Source: Estrella lausannensis
Lineage (GTDB): Bacteria > Chlamydiota > Chlamydiia > Chlamydiales > Criblamydiaceae
Direction of reading: 5' to 3'
Assembly: GCF_900000175.1 (NCBI RefSeq)
Contig: NZ_CWGJ01000012.1
Span: 124,001-188,000 of the forward strand
DNA length: 64,000 nucleotides
Positions 54,125 to 63,003 of this stretch are shown here, piece after piece. Each line of letters begins with the position of its first letter. The stretch's first letter is position 1. The notes beneath the pieces were generated by a model. That model saw only the letters and a list, made by a program, of their open reading frames with translations, was not told where the DNA came from and did not search any database. The position numbers and the translations under genes are program-made.

Positions 54125-55705
54125 ATGACAAAAAAACCCGAATACCACGACCACGATGAATTTCAGATCCGCTTCCGAAAGATCGAAGAGTTAAAAACCC
54201 TCGGGATCGATCCTTACCCTCACCACTTCACCCCAACGGCCTCGGCAGAAAAGCTTCAGGAGCAATTCGGAGCCAAGCAGATTGGCGGCAGCGAAGAGGC
54301 AGCGGCCGGATCTACAGAATCAGCTGCTATCGCCGGGAGACTCGTTCTTTTCCGTCCGATGGGAAAAAACATCTTCGCCCAGATCCAAGATGAGTCGGGA
54401 CGCTTTCAGGTCATGTTCAACCGCGACCTTACCACTCTGACCGGGTTGAATATGGAAGCTGCAGAAGGGCAAACGCCTCTGAAAATACTGGAAAAGAAGC
54501 TCGACATCGGCGATATCATCGGCGTGAAGGGCCACCTCTTCCACACACAGAAAGGCGAGCTGACCCTTTTCGTGAAAGAGGCGACCATTCTCTGCAAAAC
54601 CCTTCTTCCCCTGCCGGAAAAACACTCGGGCCTGCACGACAAGGAACTCCGCTACAGAAAGCGCTGGCTCGACCTGATCGCCAACTCTGAGGTAAAAGAT
54701 ACTTTCCTAAAGCGCTCCCAGATATTCAAAACCATCCGCTCCTTCATGGATGCCCATGAGTTCACCGAAGTGGAAACCCCGATTCTGCAATCAGTTTACG
54801 GAGGTGCTGAAGCGAGGCCTTTCGTGACGAAACTTAATGCTTTGGATCAAGAGATGTTCATGCGCATATCGCTTGAAATCCCTTTGAAGAAGCTAATCAT
54901 CGGCGGTATCAAGCGTGTCTTCGAAATCGGCAAATGCTTTAGAAATGAAGGAATAGACCGCAGCCACAATCCGGAATTCACCCTGATGGAGGCCTATGCG
55001 GCCTATTGGGACTACAACGACATGATGGATTTCGTGGAGAAGCTCTATGAAAAAATCGCCCTTGAAATTCATGGCACTACCAAACTCCGCGTTCAGCGTT
55101 ATGACACGAAAGAAGAGATCGATATCGATGTGAAGGCACCTTGGATTCGCCTGACCATGAAAGAGAGTATCCTCAAATACGGCTCCATCGACGTCAACAA
55201 CAAGACTGACGACGAACTCAGGGAGATGCTTAAGAAGAGCGGACATATCGATGAGAAGAAGCTTCCGAAGCTCGCGCGCGGACTCCTCATCCAGGCAATG
55301 TTTGAGGTATTTGCCGAGCCCCACCTCATCCAGCCGCACCACATCATCGACCATCCGATAGAAACAACCGTTCTTTGCAAACCGCATCGACACCCGGCTC
55401 ACCGGGAAGACGGAATGATCGAAAGATTTGAAAGCTTCATCTTGGGTGGCGAGATCTGCAACGCGTATACCGAACTGAACGACCCTGTACTGCAACGGAC
55501 CTTACTCGAAGGTCAGCAAGATCGTCGCGACAAAGGGGACGAAGAGGCAGCACCTCTTGATGAAGAGTTCATTGAAGCGATATGCCAGGGCATGCCCCCG
55601 ACAGCAGGTGTTGGAATCGGTTTGGACAGACTGGTGATGCTCTTCACCAATTCCCACTCAATCAGGGATGTTCTCTACTTCCCCTGGATGAAGCCGCAAA
55701 GCTAG
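54125..55705 (+). CDS. lysS: Lysyl-tRNA synthetase, class II
   Basis: A 526-residue class II enzyme charging tRNA-Lys. An N-terminal OB-fold anticodon-binding domain (GRLVLFRPMGKNIFAQIQDE) is followed by class II motif 1 (IRSFMDAHEFTEVETPIL), motif 2 (FEIGKCFRNEGIDRSHNPEF) and motif 3 (GVGIGLDRLVMLFT). Length matches bacterial LysRS with a short N-terminal extension. In Chlamydia lysS and cysS are also neighbours, here convergent with one small gene between. The 5' leader contains a repeat hairpin. Confidence 0.98.
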   Translation: MTKKPEYHDHDEFQIRFRKIEELKTLGIDPYPHHFTPTASAEKLQEQFGAKQIGGSEEAAAGSTESAAIAGRLVLFRPMGKNIFAQIQDESGRFQVMFNRDLTTLTGLNMEAAEGQTPLKILEKKLDIGDIIGVKGHLFHTQKGELTLFVKEATILCKTLLPLPEKHSGLHDKELRYRKRWLDLIANSEVKDTFLKRSQIFKTIRSFMDAHEFTEVETPILQSVYGGAEARPFVTKLNALDQEMFMRISLEIPLKKLIIGGIKRVFEIGKCFRNEGIDRSHNPEFTLMEAYAAYWDYNDMMDFVEKLYEKIALEIHGTTKLRVQRYDTKEEIDIDVKAPWIRLTMKESILKYGSIDVNNKTDDELREMLKKSGHIDEKKLPKLARGLLIQAMFEVFAEPHLIQPHHIIDHPIETTVLCKPHRHPAHREDGMIERFESFILGGEICNAYTELNDPVLQRTLLEGQQDRRDKGDEEAAPLDEEFIEAICQGMPPTAGVGIGLDRLVMLFTNSHSIRDVLYFPWMKPQS

Positions 55706-55716
55706 TTTGGGTTGAA

Positions 55717-55739
55717 GGGGCGCTTCAATCAAGCGCCCC
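55717..55739 (+). terminator. Hairpin after lysS
   Basis: GGGGCGCTT and AAGCGCCCC pair perfectly around CAATC, 12 bases after the stop codon. The T-run comes only 15 bases later, so it is an imperfect intrinsic terminator. Confidence 0.65.
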
Positions 55740-55943
55740 GCATTATCCTGATAGTTTTTTTAGAAGACATCCCACTATTTGCTAAGAGCCTGTTAAAGAA
55801 TTCTAACCCTGTTGAATTTTTGGGGTCAGCAAAAGCTCGCACCTGTTGAGCCAAAAAGCGCATCGAAAGCGATCAAAACAATCCCCGGAATCGACCAAAT
55901 CGAAATCCGTTCACATTCCCTTAGAAAGCACACTATAATGAAA

Positions 55944-55988
55944 GATTGCAAGTCGCCTCATAGGGGAAATCCAAGGCAGCTTACAATC
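55944..55988. repeat. Core hairpin of a decayed family A element
   Basis: GATTGCAAGTCGCCT pairs with AGGCAGCTTACAATC, matching the inner hairpins of the elements at 40209 and 61455. The outer arms are not recognisable. No gene is seen in the surrounding 320-bp spacer. Confidence 0.6.
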
Positions 55989-56029
55989 TCTCAATCTTGG
56001 GAGCTTTTTTTTACAAAAGTCCGAATATC

Positions 56030-56278
56030 TTAGGAGAGCTTTCTTAAGTTTTTAACTAGGGAAAAACCGTGCTCTGTCAAATAGACAAGTTCTTCATCCT
56101 CTTTTCGGATGAAATTTGCCTGAACGAGCAGCTTACAGATGGCGTTCACTCCCCTGTCTTGAAGCGCGATCTTCTTGCCAACTTCATAGCGGCTGATCGG
56201 CATGTAGATATCCCCGCGCTCGTTTGCCATATCATAGAGAGCCAGCATAAACTTTGTATCTTTAGTGTCCTTACCCAT
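56030..56278 (-). CDS. Small winged-helix-like protein
   Basis: An 82-residue protein with a predicted winged-helix DNA-binding layout: ISRYEVGKKIALQDRGVNAI for a turn-helix pair, then LLVQANFIRKEDEELVYLTEHG with a wing and final helix. Similar small proteins combine an Rrf2- or MarR-like fold with DNA or tRNA binding. Its start overlaps the last 8 bases of cysS, so the two are translationally coupled. It may regulate cysS or be a structural partner; nothing in the sequence decides. Confidence 0.7.
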   Translation of the reverse strand: MGKDTKDTKFMLALYDMANERGDIYMPISRYEVGKKIALQDRGVNAICKLLVQANFIRKEDEELVYLTEHGFSLVKNLRKLS

Positions 56279-57701
56279 GAGCAGCCTCGACCTTTTTTAA
56301 CTTCGCGCCTTTAGGGCTATCTTCAATGATATACCCCTTGGAATGTATAAAATCGCGGATTTCATCCGCTCTCTTCCAGTCTTTGTTCTGACGTGCCTTA
56401 GCCCTGTTTTCCAAAGCCTCTTCCAGCTCCTTCGGCACCTCGGCTTTCAACTGAAACTTCAGCACACCAAGAGCTCCATCAAAAAGCTTCAGAAGAGACA
56501 GAGTATTTTGCGCCTCTTTCAAACCGATCTTACCTTGATCGATAAGAGCGTTGATCTCCCGTACGAGATCGAAAAGCGTGGCGAGAGCCGCGGAAATATT
56601 GAGGTCGTCAGCCAGATGGTTTTTAAACTCCAGCTCAGCCTTCCCAAGCAGTTCTTCAACAGCATAGCCGGAGTCCTTTTCATCAATCGACTCAAGACGG
56701 TCCACAAAAGCATCCAGCCTTGCCAGGCTGTGCTGGGCAGCATCCAGTCCCTGCATTGTAAAATTGAGCTGGGTCCGATAGTGTGTTTGCATCAAAAGAT
56801 AGCGAATTTGCCGCCCGCTGTATCCTTTTTCCAAAAGGTCTCGCAAAGTAAAGAAGTTGCCAAGGCTTTTGGACATCTTTTTGCCATCGACAATCAGGTG
56901 CTCGGCATGGAGCCACATGCCTGCAAAAGAGCACCCTGTGCACGCTTCAGACTGGGCGATTTCATTTTCATGGTGAGGAAACATATTGTCGACCCCGCCA
57001 CAATGAATGTCGATGCTATCACCGAGAAGCTTCATCGCCATGGCGCTGCATTCGATATGCCAGCCCGGCCTTCCCTTACCGAAGGGGCTATCCCAATAAA
57101 GGGGCCCATCCCGCTCTTCATCGTAAGCTTTCCAGAGCACAAAGTCCGCCGCATGATCTTTTTCATACTCGTCGTGGTGGACGCGGTCGGAAGCGCCCGC
57201 CTTGAGCTCATCTAAATGCAGGTGTGATAGTTTGCCATAGCCGGGAAACTTCTCAATTGCGAAGTAGATGCTTCCATCTCCGCCCTTATAGGCGACTTGC
57301 TTTTCAATCAAGATCTCTATCAAGCGCACCATCTCGTCGATATAGGCCGTCGCTTTGGGATAGGCGTCCGCCCTTTCGATATTGAGGGCGTCTAAGTCGT
57401 TAAAAAACGCATTCGTGTATTTTTCTGTATACTGTTCAAGAGAAACCCCTTCCTTAATCGCGCCCTTGATTGTCTTGTCATCGACGTCGGTAATGTTCAT
57501 GACGTGTTTGAGCCGATAACCGCACAGCTTGATCGTACGTCGCAGGGTGTCTTCAAACATGTAGCAGCGGAAATTACCGATATGCGCATAGTTGTAAACG
57601 GTCGGGCCGCAGGTGTAGAGCGTTACTTCTCCTTCCTTCACAGTCTTCAGCGGTTCTTTTTTTCGAGTCAGCGTATTGAAAAAAGAAAGGGGGGTCTTCA
57701 T
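56271..57701 (-). CDS. cysS: Cysteinyl-tRNA synthetase
   Basis: A 476-residue class I enzyme charging tRNA-Cys. The N-terminal TCGPTVYNYAHIGNFR contains the zinc cysteine and the HIGH-like signature (AHIGN). The zinc site is completed by WHIECSAMAMKLLG and HHENEIAQSEACTG, and the KMSKS loop is intact (KKMSKSLGNFFTLRD). I start at the ATG at 57701, where the conserved protein begins; the extra 22 codons upstream run into a family B repeat. The ribosome site is weak. Confidence 0.97.
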   Translation of the reverse strand: MKTPLSFFNTLTRKKEPLKTVKEGEVTLYTCGPTVYNYAHIGNFRCYMFEDTLRRTIKLCGYRLKHVMNITDVDDKTIKGAIKEGVSLEQYTEKYTNAFFNDLDALNIERADAYPKATAYIDEMVRLIEILIEKQVAYKGGDGSIYFAIEKFPGYGKLSHLHLDELKAGASDRVHHDEYEKDHAADFVLWKAYDEERDGPLYWDSPFGKGRPGWHIECSAMAMKLLGDSIDIHCGGVDNMFPHHENEIAQSEACTGCSFAGMWLHAEHLIVDGKKMSKSLGNFFTLRDLLEKGYSGRQIRYLLMQTHYRTQLNFTMQGLDAAQHSLARLDAFVDRLESIDEKDSGYAVEELLGKAELEFKNHLADDLNISAALATLFDLVREINALIDQGKIGLKEAQNTLSLLKLFDGALGVLKFQLKAEVPKELEEALENRAKARQNKDWKRADEIRDFIHSKGYIIEDSPKGAKLKKVEAAHG

Positions 57702-57750
57702 GAAATTTTCTTTTTTTAAAAGGTTGCCAAAAGTTTTCGCGTGTAAGAGA

Positions 57751-57812
57751 GAACCCGCAAACAGCAATCAAATGATTTGTTTGCTGCATACTGATTTGAG
57801 TTTGCGGGCAAT
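57751..57812. repeat. Family B hairpin repeat with compensatory arm change
   Basis: CCCGCAAAC at 57754-57762 pairs perfectly with GTTTGCGGG at 57800-57808. Other copies have CCACAAAC/GTTTGTGG here, so both arms carry the matching A-to-G and T-to-C change. It lies in the divergent cysS/SMR promoter region. Confidence 0.85.
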
Positions 57813-57961
57813 CTATAAAACACAGGTAATCGATTTGCTGTCACCCTCAAAACACTCATAGCCAATGACGAGCTCTCTAAACGACTTGAGGGAAATAACA
57901 ACATGGCATAGAGTTTACAGCATTGATGAAATCATGCCAACACAAGAGAAAAACAAACTTT

Positions 57962-58276
57962 ATGAACTGGTTAGTTCTTTTATTAGCAGGACTTTTTGAA
58001 GTGGGGTTTACAACCTGCCTGAAGCTCTCGGAGCAGTTCACCAAACCGCTTCCAACCATCGGGTTTATCCTTTTCGCGGGAGCAAGCTTCTATGCGCTAT
58101 CCTATAGCATCAAGACAATTCCCATCGGAACGGCCTACGCCATCTGGACGGGAATCGGCGCTTTCGGAACCGCAATCATCGGAATCAATTGCTTCGGCGA
58201 GCCGATGGATGCGGCCCGCCTGTTTTTTTTGTTCCTGCTTATCTTCTCGCTGGTCGGGCTTAAGCTGGTTTCTTAA
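57962..58276 (+). CDS. Small multidrug resistance family exporter (SugE/Gdx-like)
   Basis: A 104-residue, four-helix inner-membrane antiporter. The essential membrane glutamate is in LAGLFEVGFTTCLKLSE (helix 1), and IGTAYAIWTGIGAFGTAIIG (helix 3) with the GEPMDAARLFFLFLLIFSLVG end completes the family pattern. The exact length fits SMR proteins. Gdx-type members export guanidinium and Emr-type members export cationic drugs; the choice is not certain here. The ATG at 57962 is preferred to 57923 because it begins at helix 1. Confidence 0.88.
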   Translation: MNWLVLLLAGLFEVGFTTCLKLSEQFTKPLPTIGFILFAGASFYALSYSIKTIPIGTAYAIWTGIGAFGTAIIGINCFGEPMDAARLFFLFLLIFSLVGLKLVS

Positions 58277-58295
58277 AGCCCGGGGCAACGCACAC

Positions 58296-61019
58296 TCAGG
58301 CAAGGTACTTATTCTCGAGCTCGCGGTAATAGATCTTCCCTGATCCCATAATGGGAATCTCCGGCAGCACTTTGACCTCAGACACTTTAACCAGATTGCT
58401 AAAGCCTTTCTCCTTGAGCGTCTGGTTCACCTCGTCGGTCGTTGTCTCAAAGTCGGTGAACAGATAGATCTTGGTTTTGAGGCTCGGATCTTCCTTGGCA
58501 CAAACGGCAAGGCTCGGTTTCTCATCTGAAATCGGCCAACCCTTCGTGTGGGCGGCCTCTAATAGAGCATCTTCGATGGAAGCTAAGCTGATCATCTCGC
58601 CTCCGATCTTGACAAAGCGCTTCTGACGGCCTGAAATGATCAGGTTACCCTTCGCGTCTATGTGTCCAAGGTCGCCGGTTTTATACCACTGCTTCCCTTG
58701 CACTTCTACGAACGGTGATGCCTGGGCAGGGTTTAAGTAACCGGAGAAGACATTAGGCCCTCTTGCCAAAATCAAACCTTGCGTTGCCTGATCGATCACC
58801 TCGTACGTTTCCGGATGCACAACGAGCAGCTCAACACTGTCGAGGGGGCGACCGACACCAACGTGCTCCTCACCCATCCTGTTGGCTGTCAGGATAGGCG
58901 AACACTCCGTGATACCATACCCTTCCACGACAGCATCTCTTTTACCGATCTTCTCAGACAGCCGAAATAACTCCGGCGGTGCTTTCTCGGCACCGGTCAC
59001 ACAAATACGCAGCGATTCGAAATGCTCCGGCGTGCCCGACTTGAGGATCCCCTTTAAAAAGGTAGGTGCTCCGCAGAGAAGGGTCGCTTTCCACTCTTTG
59101 CTCAAACGCGCCAACTTCGACCCGTCGGTCGGATCAGGCGAATAGAACACCTTAAATCCGGCAAGCAGCGGGAAAAGCCCGGATGCGGTAAAGCCAAATG
59201 CGTGGAATGGAGGCAGGATGCTTAAAAAGATGTCATCGGAATAGAAGTCCAAAACAGTCGGCGCATCCCTTAAGTTGGAAAGAATGTTGTTATGGGTAAG
59301 AGGGACTCCCTTGGGCAGATTCTCCGTGCCCGACGTAAAAAGGAGTACCGCTTTGTCATCTTTGGTTCTTTTATCCGAGCCGATTGACTTTATCACAGTT
59401 TTTGCCGAAAGCTTCGAAAGAAAGAGAGCTTTCAGTTTATCTTTCAGTGAAAACTTCCTCCGGACGTCTTCCAGCATGACAAGCCTGTCTTCGACCGCAT
59501 GAAGATCGACGTTCTCCAGCCTGTCGAGAAAGGTCCATGACGAGAGGACAACCTGCACGTTTGACAAGTTGACCACCGCATCGAGATGCCTTGGCCCCAC
59601 TGTCCAATTGACAAGCAGCGGAACCTTGCCGGCTAGCTGCGTCGCCAAGATCGTGGCCATAGCGGCAACGGAGGCAGGAAGCATAATCCCCACATATTCG
59701 CCTGGTAGTGTTTTAATGTATTCTGCAAGCAAAATGACACGCATACGAAGGTCTTTATAGGTAAGAATACCCGCCCTTTCGTCAGCACAGATCACACGGG
59801 AGCCTTTCTCCTTGGATATGTTGAGAAATGCCTCGGGAATGGTCTGCCCCTCGGGGATCCGAAGTTTTTCACGGGGTACTTTTTTGAACCACTTCTTGCT
59901 ATCGGCCCCAACCACCTGGGGAGGCTCTTCTTGACAGACGTAGATTTTTGCGGCAATGGCCATCGCCCTGCCAACGGTTGTCATCTCAAGAGGGTTGACG
60001 CTCTTGAGGTCGTAGTAGTCCTGGATGAACGAAATCAGTTCAGCCACATCAAGGGAGTCCATACCGAGATCTGTATCAAACGCCATCTCCGGCTTGATGT
60101 CCCCGGCTTTCATCTCGGTAATTTTGGCGATCTCCAAGATAATTTTTTCCTGAATTTCAACCGGAATTTTTTCGATGTCAAACTCTTTGCTGAGCTCTTT
60201 GTCTTGCTTCCAGGGCTCGGGCAGCTTCTTGCTCCAAATGGTATAAGGGATCAAAACTAACGAGTCGCCTGGATAAGCCCCCACTTGCGTGGTTAGACCA
60301 TCGGGTTTGTTATACCAACGCTCAAGCCATCGATTGAACTCAAGACGGCTCGCCTTATAGGGAAAATCCGCGGGCGGTAATTCAAACTCAACGATGATTT
60401 CCCGTCTTGGGGTGAAGAAAATCAAATTCATCAGAACATATTTAACCCCCTGAAGCAAGGTGGGGAAAAGAGGCGGTGCTTTGCCGATAAAGGCTCGTGA
60501 GAACATGCTTCCCCACAGCCCCTTTGTTCTCACAAGAACGATATTGGCCTCGGGCGCCTCCTGCACAATACGGTGGACGGCTGACGCGCCGCCGATCGCT
60601 TCAAAGGCAGTTTGCTTTGTTCTGCCTGCCGGATAGATCAGAAAGTTGTCGCCTTTCTTTAAGTCTTTGATCACTTCCTGGACAACCTCTTCGCTTTTTT
60701 TCCGCTTTAAGCTGTTGCTACCCACATCAAAGTTGGGTACAGGAAGAGCCCGCACAAACTTCATCAGCACGTGGACGATCGGTTGATAGTAGAAGTACTC
60801 AACGATCATGGGGCGGATCGGAAATCGGGGCCATATGCCCAATGCGACGGAAATCGGATCGACAAAAACGGAAGGGTGATTCGGAAGAAACAGCACCCCA
60901 CCCGGTTTTTTCAGAGCCTCTTTACTCAGTTTATCCAGCCCTTTGAAACGAATGCGGTATCGGAAAGAGAGGATCAGGCGAAAAAATACGATAAAAAAAT
61001 ACTCGATTAACTTTCTCAC
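58296..61019 (-). CDS. aas: Aas: lysophospholipid acyltransferase / ACP / acyl-ACP synthetase fusion
   Basis: A 907-residue three-part enzyme for fatty acid uptake and phospholipid re-acylation. An N-terminal membrane helix leads to a PlsC acyltransferase domain with FLPNHPSVFVDPI (H48...D54) and FLIYPAGRTKQTAF. An acyl-carrier-protein-like domain about residues 290-350 carries the phosphopantetheine serine in DTDLGMDSLDVAE (about 322). An AMP-forming acyl ligase follows with LLFTSGTENLPKGVPLTHNN (about 563), VEGYGITECSP and WYKTGDLGHID. Chlamydia carries aas and plsC as neighbouring genes; here acyltransferase, carrier and ligase are fused. The start is GTG at 61019, with AGGGAG about 14 bases upstream. 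Confidence 0.92.
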   Translation of the reverse strand: MRKLIEYFFIVFFRLILSFRYRIRFKGLDKLSKEALKKPGGVLFLPNHPSVFVDPISVALGIWPRFPIRPMIVEYFYYQPIVHVLMKFVRALPVPNFDVGSNSLKRKKSEEVVQEVIKDLKKGDNFLIYPAGRTKQTAFEAIGGASAVHRIVQEAPEANIVLVRTKGLWGSMFSRAFIGKAPPLFPTLLQGVKYVLMNLIFFTPRREIIVEFELPPADFPYKASRLEFNRWLERWYNKPDGLTTQVGAYPGDSLVLIPYTIWSKKLPEPWKQDKELSKEFDIEKIPVEIQEKIILEIAKITEMKAGDIKPEMAFDTDLGMDSLDVAELISFIQDYYDLKSVNPLEMTTVGRAMAIAAKIYVCQEEPPQVVGADSKKWFKKVPREKLRIPEGQTIPEAFLNISKEKGSRVICADERAGILTYKDLRMRVILLAEYIKTLPGEYVGIMLPASVAAMATILATQLAGKVPLLVNWTVGPRHLDAVVNLSNVQVVLSSWTFLDRLENVDLHAVEDRLVMLEDVRRKFSLKDKLKALFLSKLSAKTVIKSIGSDKRTKDDKAVLLFTSGTENLPKGVPLTHNNILSNLRDAPTVLDFYSDDIFLSILPPFHAFGFTASGLFPLLAGFKVFYSPDPTDGSKLARLSKEWKATLLCGAPTFLKGILKSGTPEHFESLRICVTGAEKAPPELFRLSEKIGKRDAVVEGYGITECSPILTANRMGEEHVGVGRPLDSVELLVVHPETYEVIDQATQGLILARGPNVFSGYLNPAQASPFVEVQGKQWYKTGDLGHIDAKGNLIISGRQKRFVKIGGEMISLASIEDALLEAAHTKGWPISDEKPSLAVCAKEDPSLKTKIYLFTDFETTTDEVNQTLKEKGFSNLVKVSEVKVLPEIPIMGSGKIYYRELENKYLA

Positions 61020-61110
61020 AATCTTGCTTAGTCTCCCTTTAATTCATTATCGCTTTGAAACTTCTTCGTAGACTCCCTCAAGAATTGCGGTAAGTCTCAT
61101 GGATTTTGTT

Positions 61111-61182
61111 TATACCGAAAGCATCTTAAAATTGGGAATTCAGCTTCGGACAAGCCAAATTCTGAGATGTTTTCGGTATAAA
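61111..61182. repeat. Complete short family A hairpin repeat (72 bp)
   Basis: TTATACCGAAAGCATCTTAA (61111 on) pairs with TTCTGAGATGTTTTCGGTAT ending in AA at 61182. The arm core GCATCTT/GAGATGT is unlike other copies yet pairs with itself. It lies 92 bp upstream of the aas start. Confidence 0.92.
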
Positions 61183-61454
61183 CCCTTCCGGGGAACGAAG
61201 CCGAACAAAGAGCCTCTGATCTTTGAAAATTCTTTTTTTAACCTCTCATTATCCGAAATTCCCTTTTTTGTGGATAGCTCTAATCCACCTTCTAATGAAA
61301 GCATGGGTCCAGCCAAACGATACAACTAATGCCAAAATTTCTTCTCTTCTCACATTCAGCCTGTTATCAAACCGATTTTTGAAACTTTAGTTGACAGAAA
61401 GAGGAACAATTCTCAAGATCGCATACAGGCACGACGTCCTGACGGGACGCCCCA

Positions 61455-61610
61455 CACCGGAAGTGTCTCAGAAATTGGTAAAGAGAAAGCTCCCCCATTA
61501 GGAAAGATTGCAGGTCACATCCCCTCTCTAATATTAGGTGACTTACAATCTTCCACCCGTGGAGGCTTTCGCAAAGCAAAAAACCCAAATTTCGAGATAC
61601 TCCCGGTATA
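61455..61610. repeat. Complete long family A hairpin repeat (156 bp)
   Basis: Left CACCGGAAGTGTCTCAGAAA (61455 on) and right CCAAATTTCGAGATACTCCC then GGTATA (to 61610) are inverted. The inner hairpin GATTGCAGGTCAC / GTGACTTACAATC matches the core of the 40209 element, including the shared CTAATATTAGGTG. It lies 41 bp upstream of the VKOR-thioredoxin gene. No gene is present in the 630-bp spacer. Confidence 0.9.
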
Positions 61611-61650
61611 CAGAGATTGAAAAACTGGACATAAATCACTTAGGATAAAC

Positions 61651-62703
61651 GTGGATAAAAAATCGATCTCATTAAGAACTTTTGACGGCTGGTTTTTCTG
61701 GATCGCGCTCTTTGCTCTTCTGGCTGCGCTTATCCTGACCGTTCTCTCTGTCATGGACCTCTGCACATCTGCCTGCGTTGAAGGCCAGAAATGGCGATTT
61801 TTTGGCTTCAAGTTCGAGGTATTAGGCCTTGGTGTGTTCCCCTTACTCATCCTTTTTCATATCTTATCGATTTCAAAGCCCCTTTTCCGAATGCTCGCTT
61901 CACTGATGATCGCAGCGAGCGTGGGGGCTGAAGCTTGGTTTCTCTATGTACAAAAAGTTTTAATCGGCGGTTTTTGCCCGATCTGCGTCAGCATCGCATT
62001 TTCTATTTTCGTGGCAGGAATGGCCTACTTTATCCGTTTCGTCAAAGAATCGATTCAATCCAGCAATGAGGGCAGTATGCATACATGGATCAAAATTTTC
62101 CCCTCGATGGGAACTATTTTTTTGGGATTTTTGGCAGCATTCATCGGGGTATCAAAAATCAATCCCCTTGAAGCCAAACAAGTTTCATTAAAAGAGAGTA
62201 TCCGTTTCGGGTCTAACGAAGGCCCTATCGAAGTGTATGTGTTCACCGACTGGTTCTGTCCGGCCTGCCGCCGTGTTGAGCCCGTGTTTGAAGCGATGAT
62301 TCCCGATTTGAAAGATAAGGCTCCCGTTTTCTTCGTCGATGCAACGGTACATCCTGAATCTCTCAACTTCACCCCTTATAACCTCTCGTTCATGATCAAC
62401 AACAAGAACGACTACTTCAAGCTGCGTAAAGCCTTGGAACAACTCGCCGACAAAAACGACTCTCCTTCCGACACCGACATCCAGGAAGCGATCAATCCGC
62501 ATGGCGTCCAGTTAAAAGAATTGGCATATAGTGATGTTGCCCTCGGCGTGAAACTCTTTAAAAAGCTGGTTAAACAGTTTGACATCACCCAAACTCCCAC
62601 GGTGGTCATCGTGAATATGGATTCAAAAAAGGGCAAAAAACTCTCTGGTTATGGGGAAATCACAAAGGAGAATGTCCTCAAAGCCGTCGATTCACTCCAG
62701 TAG
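61651..62703 (+). CDS. VKOR-thioredoxin-like fusion, disulfide-forming membrane protein
   Basis: A 350-residue protein. A vitamin K epoxide reductase domain of four or five helices (about 10-170) with loop cysteines C38 and C42 and the redox pair C109-P-I-C112 is joined to a periplasmic thioredoxin/DsbA-like domain with C203-P-A-C206 (TDWFCPACRRVEP) and the cis-proline TQTPTVVIV. The fusion can oxidise envelope proteins and pass electrons to quinone, which fits the heavily disulfide-linked chlamydial outer membrane. The start is GTG at 61651, with TAGGA upstream. Chlamydia has a predicted disulfide isomerase near cysS at the equivalent place. Confidence 0.9.
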   Translation: MDKKSISLRTFDGWFFWIALFALLAALILTVLSVMDLCTSACVEGQKWRFFGFKFEVLGLGVFPLLILFHILSISKPLFRMLASLMIAASVGAEAWFLYVQKVLIGGFCPICVSIAFSIFVAGMAYFIRFVKESIQSSNEGSMHTWIKIFPSMGTIFLGFLAAFIGVSKINPLEAKQVSLKESIRFGSNEGPIEVYVFTDWFCPACRRVEPVFEAMIPDLKDKAPVFFVDATVHPESLNFTPYNLSFMINNKNDYFKLRKALEQLADKNDSPSDTDIQEAINPHGVQLKELAYSDVALGVKLFKKLVKQFDITQTPTVVIVNMDSKKGKKLSGYGEITKENVLKAVDSLQ

Positions 62704-63003
62704 AATACTGTGGCGACAGTCCTGTCGTTAAAGTAAGGAGCCCACGCGGTTGATTTTATAGGGCGGGGTAGCTTTGCCTCCCCCGCTAATGAATAAAGCA
62801 CTACGGCTGCGAAAGACAGGTTCATTATGAATTCAATGATTCCTGACAGCTCCTCGTAAAAATTGAGTCTACTAATCAGCTGATTATTTCGAGCTTTAAA
62901 GCCAAATTCAGCAAATGAATCCCACTATTTCAGTTTGTAGACAATCTCTTGAAAACAGTTGAAGGATGTGAGAGGAGATCAAGATGGCTTAAGACGCCGC
63001 TAT
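62704..63003. other. Spacer with family B half repeat
   Basis: A right-end fragment (CCCACTATTTCAGTTTGTAG then ACAATCTCTTG) lies at about 62920-62951. A GC-rich hairpin GCGGGG...CCCCGC at about 62763-62787 may end the preceding transcript. No gene is seen. Confidence 0.5.

Noticed and set aside
57813-57961. Guanidine riboswitch upstream of the SMR gene
   Set aside because: CCCTCAA/TTGAGGG can pair, but no ykkC or mini-ykkC signature loops are present.
10083-61610. Insertion sequences with transposase
   Set aside because: All repeat copies are under 170 bp with no coding capacity, and no transposase gene is visible in the window.
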